Source: Sphaeramia orbicularis (Eukaryota; Chordata; Actinopteri; Kurtiformes; Apogonidae). From it: a DNA stretch of 64,000 bases. Of this stretch, positions 1-10,453 are shown piece after piece. The translations under genes were made by a program, and so were the position numbers. Location of the stretch: positions 15,254,290-15,318,289 of the forward strand of contig NC_043959.1 in NCBI RefSeq assembly GCF_902148855.1. Reading direction: 5' to 3'. The notes under the pieces are model-generated. The model was not told where the DNA came from. It saw only the letters and a program-made list of their open reading frames with translations, and did not search any database. Each line of letters starts with the position of its first letter. Positions within the stretch are counted from its first letter, which is position 1.

Positions 1-115
1 CCTTCCATCCTTCCTTCATTCCCTCCTTCTCTCCTTCCCTCCTTCCCTCCCTCCTCCTTCCATCCTTCCCTCCTTCTATCCTTCCTTTCTTCCATCCATC
101 CATCATTCCCTCCTG
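1..115. repeat. CCTT-rich pyrimidine tract
   Basis: The window opens inside an imperfect (CCTT)n/(CCAT)n pyrimidine-rich microsatellite. It continues past the left edge, so its full length is unknown. No coding signal is seen in it. Confidence 0.9.
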
Positions 116-271
116 AAACTTTGCAAACTTTCTTTGGAGGGGGTGGGATACCCCAATACCAATATGTCAGGACTGTAGCTAGTAAATGTGGCGTTCCTGT
201 TTTTAACTTCACTTCCCATCATGCAGTGTGGTACTGCCCTGACTGTATTCTAAACATATCCGACTAATATA

Positions 272-1821
272 CAGACCTGATCAAAATCTTAAGACCAGCT
301 GAAAAATAGCTAGAATTTACCTTTTGCACATTTGGATCTTAATGAGGTTTTAAGTAGAGCTACAATATACAAAAGCAGAAGGGGGAGTGAGACAAAAAGC
401 ACTTTGAAAAAGTAATTTATTGAAAACAACAAGTAAACTGAAATAGGCTGTTTATCAGCTGATCAAAAGTTTAAGACCATCGCTCAAAAAATTACAAAAA
501 ACTCTCCAAACCAGAACAAAAAATTTTCTCAGCAGGACTCAGTAATGAGTAGCTCCACCGTTCTTGTTAATCCCTTCAAAAATTTGTTTGGGCATGCTTG
601 ATGCAAGTGTTTCCAGGAGGCCGGTGGGAACATTGCTCCAAGTGGTGAAGATGGCTTCACGAAGGGCATCAGCTGTCTGGAACTGATGGCCATTTTTATA
701 AACTTCCCTTGCCATCCATCCCCAAATGTTCTCTCTGGGATTTAAATCAGGGGAACATGCGGGATGGTCCAAAAGAGTGATGTTATTCTCCCTGAAGAAG
801 TCCTTGGTCAAGCGAGCATTGTGAACTGCAGCGTTGTCCTGTTTTTAAACCCAGCTGTTACCACACAGACGAGGGCCCTCAGTCATGAGGGATGCCCGCT
901 GCAACATCTGCACGTAACCAGCCGCCGTTTGACGACCCTGCACCACCTGAAGCTCCAGTGTTCCACTAAATGAAAAAGCACCCCAGATCATGATGGACCC
1001 CCCTCCACTGTGCCGGGTAGAAAACATCTCAGGTGGGATCTCCTTGTCATGCCAGTAACGTTGGAAGCCATTTGGACCGTCAAGGTTAAATTTTTTCTCA
1101 TCAGAGAATAAAACTTTTTTCCACCTTTCAATTTCCCATGTTTGATGCTCCCTGGCAAAGTCTAAACGGGCAGTTTTGTGGCGTTGTAGGAGACGAGGTC
1201 TTTGAATTCGTTTTTTGTTTTTGAAACCCTTTTCCCGTAGATGCCGTCTGATGGTTATTGAGCTGCAGTCGGCACCAGTAAGAGCCTTAATTTGGGTCGA
1301 GGACCGCCCTGTGTCTTGACGGACAGTCAATCGGATCCTCCGGCTCAGCGCAGGTGTAATTTTTTTGGGTCTACCACTTGACTTTTTCGTTCCATAATGC
1401 TCAGGATCTGTCAAAAAATTTAGAATGACTGTCTTACTGCGTCCAACCTCAGCAGCAATGGCACGCTGCAAGAGGCCTTGCTTATGCAGCTCGACGATCC
1501 GACCACGTTCAAGAAGAGAAAGCTTCTTAGCTTTAGCCATCAGGAGGGCATGACCGTGTGAATGCCCGACAGAAAATGAGAATTTTGAGCAGATTTTGGC
1601 TTTTATAGCCTGCGGTCTTAAACTTTTGATCAGCTGATAAACAGCCTATTTCAGTTTACTTGTTGTTTTCAATAAATTACTTTTTCAAAGTGCTTTTTGT
1701 CTCACTCCCCCTTCCTGCTTTTGTATATTGTAGCTCTACTTAAAACCTCATTAAGATCCAAATGTGCAAAAGGTAAATTCTAGCTATTTTTCAACTGGTC
1801 TTAAGATTTTGATCAGGTCTG
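272..1821 (-). mobile_element. Tc1-like DNA transposon, nearly complete
   Basis: Inverted repeats of about 210 bp (272-481 and about 1612-1821) start with CAGACCTGATCAAAATCTTA on both ends. The element is bordered by TA on each side (270-271 and 1822-1823), the target duplication expected of Tc1/mariner elements. A transposase lies between the repeats on the minus strand. Length is 1550 bp, normal for a full Tc1 element. The two arms are very similar, which points to a fairly recent insertion. The single visible fault in the transposase is described separately. Confidence 0.95.
539..1540 (-). pseudogene. Tc1 transposase with one in-frame stop
   Basis: Tc1 family DD34E transposase, which cuts and pastes the element through its inverted repeats. 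The start ATG is at 1540 ([18 protein letters not shown]). An N-terminal paired-type helix-turn-helix region (about residues 1-110) with a GRPKK hinge is followed by the catalytic domain. The first Asp is in LFSDEKKF, the second in QDNAAVH (about 832-838) and the Glu in NPRENIWGW, spaced as in DD34E. The two open pieces 1540-845 and 844-539 are in the same frame, split only by a TAA at 845-847 just before the QDN motif. Coding length of about 333 codons equals the family norm. The copy is therefore inactive as it stands, though otherwise full length. Confidence 0.93.
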
Positions 1822-1909
1822 TATCTGAAAATATGGGTCTGAGCAACAGGCTGCGATATTTACTGTGGAGACGAGAGTATTACTGAACTGGAGGAACCAA
1901 ACTGAACAG

Positions 1910-1911
<2 letters not shown>

Positions 1912-1964
<53 letters not shown>

Positions 1965-2280
1965 AACACACACAGACACACACACACACCAACACACACA
2001 CACACACACACACACAGATATACACACACACATACCTGTATATACACACACACACACACACAGACACACACATGCACACACACACATACACACCTGCACA
2101 TACACACACACGTGCACACACACACATGCACATACACACAGACACACAAACACACACAGACACACACAAACACTAACACACACAGACACATACACACACA
2201 CACACACACACAGATACACACACAGACACACACATGCACACACAGACACACACATACACACACAGACACACACACACTTG
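1912..2280. repeat. (CA)n compound microsatellite
   Basis: About 370 bp of CA dinucleotides with CAGA, CATA and CAAA variants. Open frames on both strands here are low-complexity artefacts. The tract is interrupted at 2286 by a hAT-like element and resumes at 3577. Confidence 0.95.
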
Positions 2281-2285
2281 CACAC

Positions 2286-3576
2286 CAAGGTTATAATAGT
2301 TTTGGATTATTAATTATAGTTTAGTTTTAATTAGTTTTGACTTTTTTTTTCTCTTATTCAGTTAGTTTTAATTAGTTTTTAGAGCAGGTTTGTTAGTTTT
2401 TATTAGTTATCATTTTTTTCTGAATGCTTAGTTTTAGTTTAGTTTAGTTTAGTTTTAGTATTAGTTTTAGTTATTTCATATATTTTATCTTCCTCATCAT
2501 CCTATTCAAAGAAATTAGTGAGGCGTGGATATGGGTTACCCTGGACACTTTATTTGGGGGTCGGGTTAGGGCGGCTCATGGACTGAGCAGAGACACAGTG
2601 TACCGTACAATGTATAAATTCCCTATAGCAGGTTGAGGGGGGGTGCAATCCATACACAACGTCACTTACGTGAAACAATGCGAAGATGTGCAAAGCATGA
2701 GAGGAGATGCACAAAGCAGCCAGCAGTTAAAGCAGATAGAAACATATATAACCAGCTAACCAGCAGTTAAAGCAGATAGGAACATATATAAACCACTTAT
2801 AAACATATATAACCCAGTTCCTCATCAGTAAACCACACCTTAGCAGATATCTCATCTCTTAATCCTCTCCAGTTCCATTATTAGCTAACTTTGCTTCAGT
2901 TCAGTTCAGCTAGCTGTAGCTAGTAATATCAAACGTTTTTTTAACATTCTAACAGGTTCCATACCTCTGTAATTGGATTAGTTTCATCCTCCTCTTTTCT
3001 CCTCTTCTAAACTGTGCAGTTCAGGGCTTGGAAGGCCTTTTCATGGTGATAAACTCTCCAGTTTTAACCTGGATGCTAGTTCAACACTGACTGTCATTTA
3101 GCTCTGCTCTGTCTCTGTCACTCACGCGCACACACACGGTACGCCAAAAAAAAAACAAACAAAAAAAAAAAAACCCGACCCCACTCATCACTACAGTAAA
3201 CCCCAGACAGGACTGTGCTGCTTTGTCCCAGCTTTAGTCTGTATGTTCCAGGTAGAGTGGGGACCAGAAGACGACTGCAAACCACCAGTGACCACACATG
3301 ACACACTGTGAAGTGTTGTATGGTGTCACCAGCTCAAACTGCTGGAGCGAAAAAATCAATTTGATATCAATCCGACATTGACAAAGACGAAAACGAAGGG
3401 AATTGTATCCATAATTTTTATACGTTTTAGTTAGTTTCGTAAGCTCACAATACAGTTTCAGTTAGTTATCGTTTTTTTCTTTTAATTAGAGTTTTTATTA
3501 ATTTCAGTTAACGAAAATGTTTTTTCAATTTTAGTTTTCGTCATTTCGTTTGTTTTCGTTAACGATAATAACCTTG
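2286..3576. mobile_element. Non-autonomous hAT-like element inside the CA tract
   Basis: The termini are CAAGGTTATAATAG on the left and the complement of CAAGGTTATTATCG on the right, followed inward by AT-rich TTAGTTTT-type sequence in inverted orientation. The flanking octamers TTGCACAC (2278-2285) and CTGCACAC (3577-3584) match at 7 of 8, which suits the 8-bp target duplication of hAT elements, though CA-rich flanks weaken that test. The interior (about 2520-3350) holds unique sequence and a small direct repeat (AACATATATAA units, about 2735-2805). No transposase is recognisable, so it would need help from another element. Family assignment is inference. Confidence 0.65.
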
Positions 3577-3594
3577 CTGCACACACACACACAT

Positions 3595-3632
<38 letters not shown>
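3577..3632. repeat. (CA)n microsatellite, right part
   Basis: Continuation of the CA tract that ends at 2285 on the other side of the hAT-like insertion. Confidence 0.9.
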
Positions 3633-3639
3633 ATCCGTA

Positions 3640-4555
3640 AAGACGTCAAAACCACCTTCGATAAAATGTTCATGTGCTACATCCAACATCCTGTCACATT
3701 ATCACTCAAACGTTTCCACTTCATAAACAGTCTGAACCGTACAGTCCACTCACTCTGCATCATTTTACTGTCACCCTGTTTGAGTGGTTGCCATAGCAAC
3801 AGCAGCATCCCGTCTCTGTGGAGCTGTAAGATAATGGACGACTTCCTCCCCACGGGGTCCCGCCGCGCTCCCACAGCCCCTGAACGCATCAAGGTAGTAA
3901 TGTTCAGATTTCATCACTAACGTTGTCGACCATTTGAATGTCGATGTCCCTGCCCCCTCTGCCCCCTCCCCCCCGGCCCCGCCCACCACACCTTGTTAAA
4001 TCCCACTTTGTTTGAGGCCCTTGTTGTCTGACAGTTAAGGAAGTGACGAATGGCCATTATTATGGAAAGAAGGTTACTTTTATCCACGGCTCAGAGCGCT
4101 GGGGGAGGTGGGTGCCGGGGGGGGGTGGGCACCAGCGGCCGCTCCATCACTGTCAGGGAAACTAATGATAAGGTATCATAAGACACAGGACGGCCATGTT
4201 AAGATGGAGTGGCCTCCCGCCGAGCCTTCGTCAGCCGCCGTCGGTCGGAGCTCCGCATTCATCTTGATTCTGCTCCACTCGCACTTCTGTTCCTTCACAC
4301 CTGCAAAAAGACATCAACCAGCGCCGTAGATTTATAAGTGGGACAATCAGCTCGCACATTTCCAATGAATAATGATGATAAAAGTGTCGTTTTTACGCTT
4401 TATTCCTGCACAGCTCAAGAGCTGGAGAAATGAAGACGCTGTGGCTGCGTGTTTGTACATTTAACTGACAGACTGATGGGAGCCAGAGCCCGCCCACGAA
4501 GTCAACCGCACTGGTATGGGTTAAACCGCACTGGTGCGGGTTAAACCAACCCACA
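3640..4555. other. Unique non-coding sequence, possible conserved element
   Basis: About 0.9 kb without a recognisable repeat and without a convincing exon. Base composition is mixed, with GC-rich stretches, homeobox-like ATTA cores (CTAATGATAAGG near 4160, AATGAATAATG near 4363) and little low-complexity sequence. Short open frames occur on both strands but none resembles a known domain. This texture is what conserved regulatory DNA often looks like; conservation was not tested. Confidence 0.3.
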
Positions 4556-4559
4556 CTGG

Positions 4560-4955
4560 TATGTCCGCCTTTAACCCTTAAAGACCCAAACGTCCACCTT
4601 TAACCCTTAAAGACCCAATTGTCCGCCTTTAACCCTTAAAGACCCAATTGTCCGCCTTTAACCCTTAAAGGCCAAAATGTCCCCCTTTAACCCTTAAAGA
4701 CCCAATTGTCCGCCTTTAACCCTTAAAGACCCAGTTGTCCGCCTTTAACCCTTAAAGGCCAAAATGTCCCCCTTTAACCCTTAAAGACCCAATTGTCCGC
4801 CTTTAACACTTAAAGACCCAATTGTCCGCCTTTAACCCTTAAAGGCCAAAATGTCCCCCTTTAACCCTTAAAGACCCAAACGTCCACCTTTAACCCTTAA
4901 AGACCCAAACGTCCACCTTTAACCCTTACAGACCCAAATGCCGGCCTTTAAACAG
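4560..4955. repeat. 29-bp minisatellite
   Basis: About 13 head-to-tail copies of a 29-bp unit built on CCTTTAACCCTTAAAGACCC followed by a variable AATTGTCCG or AAATGTCCC end. Two unit variants alternate in part of the array (GACCCAATT and GGCCAAAAT), showing a higher-order pattern. No coding function. Confidence 0.93.
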
Positions 4956-5172
4956 AAATATAAGAAACAGAAACGTCCACAGAACAGCACAAAAAAACAA
5001 AGTGTTTGATAATGTGGTCCAGTTGTACTTATGGGGGGGTTAGGGTGAGGGTTGAGGGGGGGGGTTAACATTGATGTAACATTCACTTCAGGACAGTATG
5101 ATACAGAACAGAACAGACATTTTACAGTCTGTGTGTTTCAGACCTTTTTCACCGTCACATCCACACACCATG

Positions 5173-5679
5173 AGGCTCCGCCCACAGCAGGTCTAATGCA
5201 CTATTTGGATTATTGAGTGAACTCTGATTTTTTTGTGTGTTGGTTCATATTCCACATTAAATCCGACTTCTATCAGTCTTGAGTCTGAACTGTATGTGAC
5301 CCTGAAGTGACCCACATGCACAAAAGAGGTCCTGATGGAATACGAGACCACACAGACACACACTGTGTTTACAGAAGGAAATATGGTTTTCCTCCACTCC
5401 GACAAACAACTGGGACATTTGTCGCATTTCAATGACATAAAGGTCGGATAAATGCGACCTGGATGTTAAGACTGAAGTCACATTGGAAACTAGAAGCACT
5501 CGGAGAGCGCAGACCTCCGCCAAGGCTGATCAGTGGCCCCCCCCCGTGGGCCCCCCCACCCCCGATCACCACCAAAATTTAATCATTTCTTCCTTATCCC
5601 ATTTCCAACAAACCCTGAAAATTTCATCCAAATCTGTCCATAACTTTTTGAGTTATGTTGCACACTAACGGACAGACAA

Positions 5680-5718
<39 letters not shown>

Positions 5719-5885
5719 AACCCTGGCAAAAACATAACCTCCTTGGCGGAGGTAAATATCAGATACGTTTCAGATTTAGGGCCGCGTATGAAAGTGGTTC
5801 AGGTCAGATTTAGGACTGCATATGAAAGTGGTCCGGGTCAGATTTAGGACCACGTATGAAAGTGGTCTGGGTCAGATCTGAACAG
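5173..5885 (-). mobile_element. Dispersed repeat A, copy 1 (interrupted)
   Basis: This block is homologous, in reverse orientation, to 32213-32806. Shared landmarks are CAGCAGGTCTAATGCA, a GTGACCCTGAAGTGACCC stretch, GACTGAAGTCACATTGGAA and a short tandem array around GTATGAAAGTGGTC (3 copies here, about 7 in the other copy). The copies differ by an inserted MITE at 5490-5754. No protein is encoded. I do not recognise the family; a non-autonomous DNA transposon is most likely. Confidence 0.75.
5490..5754. mobile_element. Short inverted-end element nested in repeat A
   Basis: About 265 bp starting CTAGAAGCACTCGGAGAGCG and ending CCTTGGCGGAGGT. Near its ends ACCTCCGCCAAGG and CCTTGGCGGAGGT are inverted copies of each other. 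A (CAGA)n tract lies inside at about 5670-5715. It splits the string that reads TTGGAAAATATCAG in the other copy of repeat A (complement of about 32475-32488). A second member of the same family sits at 30655-30885. It looks like a MITE with no coding capacity. Confidence 0.8.
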
Positions 5886-5889
5886 AACC

Positions 5890-7450
5890 TAATAGGAACA
5901 TGAAAATTTCTATGATACAGAATTAGAAGTTTTGTAATTCTGGAGTGATGTTCTTATGTAACCAGGAGAACGGACTGAAACAGACCATAATAAATCCAGA
6001 TTAGAGGTACCAAAGCTGGTGACACCTCCCACCAGTAGGGGGCGGACATGTGCCCCTTCAGTCCTAACTCAATTTCAGGGCATGTTTCTATGAATGTGAA
6101 GAAGTAAATCCAGTTTAAAGGTGTGCCCACAGCTGCTTCAGTAAAGAGTATTAATAAGGACAGATTTGGATCAAAAGACACTAAAACTGACTGCATTTGA
6201 CTTTATACCAATGTTTACATTCATTTATTTTAAGGATAAGATTAAAAAAAAAACAACAAAGCACAAAGAATCGCCTATATAAATATGTTCCCAGTTTAAT
6301 TTGACTAAAACTTACCCAAACCAAAATGGCCGCCGCCCTGTGACGTCACAATATGTAAATTAGATGAGTCCATTTCCTCTCATCATAAACTGAGTCCAAC
6401 CCAATATTTAAATGCTTTGCAGGATGAATTTATGTCCAAGCCCTTCTAACATGTGGATGTGAAAGGGTTCAGCTCTGTGTTTCAGACTCCTCCTGTGTTC
6501 ACTTTATCCGTCATTATTTTTATTGTGCATCATTGTGCGTCTGATTTCATCCCAAATGTAAAAAACAATCAATCGATCAATTACTAAATCAGTCAATCAA
6601 AGACGACTGACAGGACCAAACACCATAAAACGTCTTGTGTTTATTGTCAAAGTTCGGCTTTGATTCTTCTTTCAGTTTCTGGTGTCGTTGGAAACTTTGT
6701 GTGAGGCCGTGCTGCGTTCAGGGTGTGTTTGTAAAAGTCCCCGCTGATGACGGATTAGAGGCTCAGGTTGTTTTTCTGCTGCCGTTTCCAAACCACTTTC
6801 CTGTGTTTTAATTGAAACCGTGTCGTCCTTAAGCCCTGGAACAACACACCCGACCACGAAGCCTTGATTTTGTCGCCGTTTGCGTCCCGTCGTTCCTGAA
6901 TCAGACTCCACGGCGGCGTTTGAGGCGTTCGGCCAAATGTTTGGAGAGGATTTTGATTTAATTACTAGACGCGTGGACGAAGCAAACGGAGCCACGAGGC
7001 CTTAAATCAATGTTAATATCACAACAAAATCAGACTAATCTTTGGATAATTGAATTCGTATTTATTAGATAGATTTTATTTGTTTAACAACCAGAGAAGG
7101 AAATGAAGTTCTGCTGCAAATATATGCAGGGAAGAAGACGAGATGAAACCTGGGTTCTTTAAAGTAGGGAAAAAAAACTGAATCAATAAGTGTTAAAAGA
7201 AAGTCTACAAGTGGACAGAGACAAAACTAAAGTTGGATGTACAGTGTCTCACAAGTGTCAAAACTAACAGATGTAGCATTACAAGTGTCTTTAACTAATG
7301 TTGAATTTATTCAGTTTATTAAAAAACAGAAATAAGTCAAAAAGAATCTAACTGCAGTGACTGAGTATATTAAACACACTTTAACCCTCTGGTGTCCAGG
7401 TGAGTATATTAAACACATTTATTCAATTTATGAAGTGACTGTGAATGCAT
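5890..7450. other. Gene-free unique sequence
   Basis: No exon or known repeat was recognised. The part at 6600-7010 is less AT-rich, lacks simple repeats and contains homeobox-like cores (GATTTAATTACT near 6951); it may hold regulatory DNA. A CpG-bearing CRE-like TGACGTCA occurs at about 6341-6348. 7020-7450 is AT-rich and featureless. Confidence 0.35.
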
Positions 7451-7454
7451 CACA

Positions 7455-8115
7455 TCTGATTATTACTGTTATCTGATTATAATTATCTGATTATTATAAT
7501 TATAATTATCTGACGATTATTATTATAATTATCTGATTATTACTGTTATCTGATTTTAATTATCTGATCATTATAATTATCTGATTATTCATTCATTCAT
7601 TCATTTTCTGAACCCGCTTTATCCTCACTAGGGTCACAGGGGTCGCTTGGAGCCTATCCCAGCTACATAGGGGCGAAGGCGGGGTACACCCTGGACAAGT
7701 CGCCAGTTCATCACAGGGCTGAACATATAGAGACAAACAATCACTCACACATTCACACCTATGGACAATTTAGATTTACCAATTAACCTATCAGTGCATG
7801 TCTTTGGATGGTGGGAGGAAGCCGGAGTACCCGGAGAGAACCCACGCAGACATGGGGAGAACATGCAAACTCCACACAGAAAGGTCCCACCCCCTGTCGA
7901 CTGGTGTTGGAATCGAACCCAGGACCTTCTTGCTGTGAGGCATGAGTGCTAACCACTGCACCACCGTGTCGCCCATTATCTGATTATTATTATTATTATT
8001 ATTATTATTATCTGATGATTATTATTATAACTATCTGATTATTATCATTATAATTATCTGATGATTATTATTAGAATTATCTGATTATTACTTTTATCTG
8101 ATCATAATAATTATC
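7455..8115. repeat. ATTATCTG-type microsatellite, split by the SINE
   Basis: Imperfect repeats of TTATCTGATTATTA with pure (ATT)n stretches run from 7455 to 7587, are broken by the SINE, and resume from 7975 to about 8115. Confidence 0.85.
7586..7974 (-). mobile_element. tRNA-derived SINE, minus strand
   Basis: Read on the minus strand, the head starts GGGCGACACGGTGGTGCAGT with an A-box-like TGGTGCAGTGG and a B box GGTTCGATTCC (complement of 7909-7919), the internal RNA polymerase III promoter. A conserved body follows (GTTTGCATGTTCTCC, GAGGATAAAGCGGG) and the 3' tail is (AATG)n. The element is flanked by a 12-bp duplication ATTATCTGATTA (7576-7587 and 7975-7986). The second copy is at 16380-16768. 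Open frames across it are incidental. Confidence 0.9.
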
Positions 8116-9012
8116 TGATTCCATTCTGTCTTTTCCTCGTACATATGAAATATTCATATTTATTATTGCTGACGTTCTTGTGTCTGGTTTTTCGTTTGCA
8201 GACGTAAAACTCCAACGTTTTTCAATAATCCAGTCGTTTCATCCTTGAATCCAGACCAAACATGGCTTTAGCGTTAATTAGTGTCTTTAACTAGTGCAGA
8301 TAAAAAGGGTGGAATGGACCTACAGAGTGTCACAAAGGACAAAGCACGTCCATTTATGGAGTTCTTCAGCGTTTTTACTGATGTTGGACCTGATTGAAAT
8401 TTATGTGGTAAATTCAGTAAATCCATCTATTATTAATTCATTAATATTATTATTAATTTAAAGAATAAAGGACATACATTGTTTAAAAATAAGTGTAAAA
8501 ATAAGTGTAAAAAGACAGTCTTATTAATCAGACAGTTTTGACTCTTTCATAGATGAATTATTATAAAACTGAGTCGGATCATTAAACTCCCAAATTAATA
8601 ATGTGACTAATGAGATCATTATTCCAGTCGACTGTTCAACTTTATGATAAATATAGATTTTATCATCGAGTCCAAAAGTCTGTGACCATAAAGATAATGA
8701 TATGATTTATTTATTCAAAGTCAAATGTAAGTGTGGATGTTCGACAGAAGTGTTCGTACCAATGATCTGATCATGTGGGACGTCTGAATCCATCGGTCCA
8801 TGTGATCCATTTGGTTCGGACTTTGGACTAATTATTGTAAATATTATGGTTTTAAATGATGCCTGAATAACAGCATTAATGGAAGGGTTAAAATGTTGAT
8901 GAAACTAAAAGCTACAACAGGCAGAACTGGGTTCAAATCACACGTGTGTTTGTGTTCCAGCTCAGCTTGGTCACATTTCAACACATTAGTCAGTGTTTTG
9001 TTAAGAAATACT
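8116..9012. other. AT-rich gene-free sequence
   Basis: About 0.9 kb of AT-rich DNA with no exon, RNA gene or repeat family that I can support. Confidence 0.5.
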
Positions 9013-9016
9013 TTAA

Positions 9017-10244
9017 AGGTCCCGTATTATGCTATTTTTCAGTCACGTCATATAGGTCTCAGAAGCCCAAACACATAGTATTTAAGTTTGTTCGCCCCAA
9101 AATCATCCTTTTTTCGGAGTTTCAGCGGTCGAAAAAGTCCCTCTCACCAGCCCTCCTCAGGACAGGCTGTTTCTGGGCCTGCTTCCGGGTATGCAAATGA
9201 TCGCATCTGTCCACGCCCACTCCCCCTCCCCTCTCTGGGAGAGGACGCGGCTTACGCTAGCAGTACTAGGCGCTAATGTTGACTGTGAGGCCATCGTACA
9301 CACGTCTCAGACAGGACGTCTTTCCAAACACTGGCTTTCTTTGCCTTGAGGCGTGATTGAGCCCCGACGGAAAACGGCGGTGTTGTGTCGTGTTCGTGGA
9401 CCTGACACGGACAGACGCCTACCACCACTAATGCAGGCAGCTACTAACAAGCTTGATGCTAACTCTACTGATGCCAACCACAAAAGGCCCGTGTTCAAAG
9501 TAGTTCTGTTGAATGTCTCTTGATATTATCAGCTCTTGCATGTTAACGGGGACGCAAACGTTAGCAGCAGTAACCGAGCTATGTTAGCTGCCATGCTAAC
9601 GTTAGACGTACACATCAACCACCAGCTTATCCGTAATGTAGGGTTATGCAGTAAAGATACAAAAAAATGAGAAGAACTTACATCTCCCACACTTGTACTT
9701 GGGTCACGAAGCGTTGGTACTGCGTCCTTCCTGATTCGGAGTCTTTGTGCTAAGCCGGAGCTGTATGGGCCCATGTTAAAAAAAAACACTCGTCCGTGAA
9801 ATGCCGGGCACACACATACAAGCGTTTGGGAATGTTGTTTGGTCCATGACCATCACAGATATAATCCAGCCACTTTTTACGGAGAGGCTCGGAAGTGGGG
9901 AGCAAAAATAAACTATCGTGTTGGTGTGTGCAGCCAACAACACCACAACTTGCGTGTCTCGCCTTCGCCATGTTTGTTGTCCAAGAGGTACTTTGCCAGG
10001 GTGGGGCTTACCTTTTCATGCAGGGTGGGGGCACAGTCAGGGGGAGGAGTTAAATCCGCTTATGTCGTCATAAGCGGACCCAACTCAAACTCGGCCGTTT
10101 GAGCAGGCATTTTCACAAAATGTGGTGTAGCAAGGCAGGGAGGAAACAGACAGTTTTCAAATTCAAACCTCATAATGAGGCTACTGCAACACACACTACT
10201 ATAAGAAAACTTTCACAAAGTGAGATTTGCATAATACGGGACCT
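9017..10244 (-). mobile_element. Kolobok-type DNA transposon, internally deleted, with THAP exon
   Basis: The ends are perfect inverted repeats AGGTCCCGTATTATGC (9017-9032 and the complement at 10229-10244), bordered on both sides by TTAA (9013-9016, 10245-10248). TTAA target duplication, AGG termini and a THAP domain together fit the Kolobok superfamily. Only the first, THAP-coding exon of a transposase remains on the minus strand; no catalytic region is present in the 1228 bp, so the copy is non-autonomous. Confidence 0.85.
9682..9971 (-). pseudogene. THAP-domain exon of a Kolobok transposase
   Basis: Starting at ATG 9971 the minus strand reads MAKARHASCGVVGCTHQHD and continues with WLDYIC, IPKRLYVCARHF and TDECF. 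The C-x4-C, Trp and C-x2-H residues define a THAP zinc-coordinating DNA-binding domain of about 75 residues. After a homopolymer of 9 T (minus strand, 9778-9786) the frame shifts, and the downstream frame reads MGPYSSGLAQRLRIRKD before a canonical splice donor GTAAGT at 9681. The run length therefore breaks the exon once. No later exon lies within the element. In intact relatives this domain binds the element's own ends; that role is inferred here. Confidence 0.8.
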
Positions 10245-10394
10245 TTAAATATTTTCATGTCATTTTAAACTAAAACAAACAGAAACATTTATATTTGTCA
10301 CATGGGTTATGGTGTTCTTATTGGACCGGTTCTGATCCACTTTAGATCCAACTGGTTTGAACATGGAACCTGGACTACACTGACTGTTACTGTG

Positions 10395-10453
10395 TTCAGT
10401 GTCATGGGTTAAGGTTAGAGGGTTAGGGTTAGGGGTTAGGGTTTGGGTTAGAG
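10395..10453. repeat. Telomere-like (TTAGGG)n tract
   Basis: Short imperfect run of GGGTTAG/GGTTAGAG units directly left of the hAT element, resuming at 11158. Interstitial, degenerate, too short for a chromosome end. Confidence 0.7.

Noticed and set aside
1813-2324. Several open frames of 70-142 codons on both strands
   Set aside because: Pure CA/GT translation (Cys-Val or Thr-His strings) with no domain, codon bias or splice support.
4560-4955. CRISPR-like regular repeats
   Set aside because: Units abut with no unique spacers and the context is eukaryotic; it is a minisatellite. The same holds for the other arrays.
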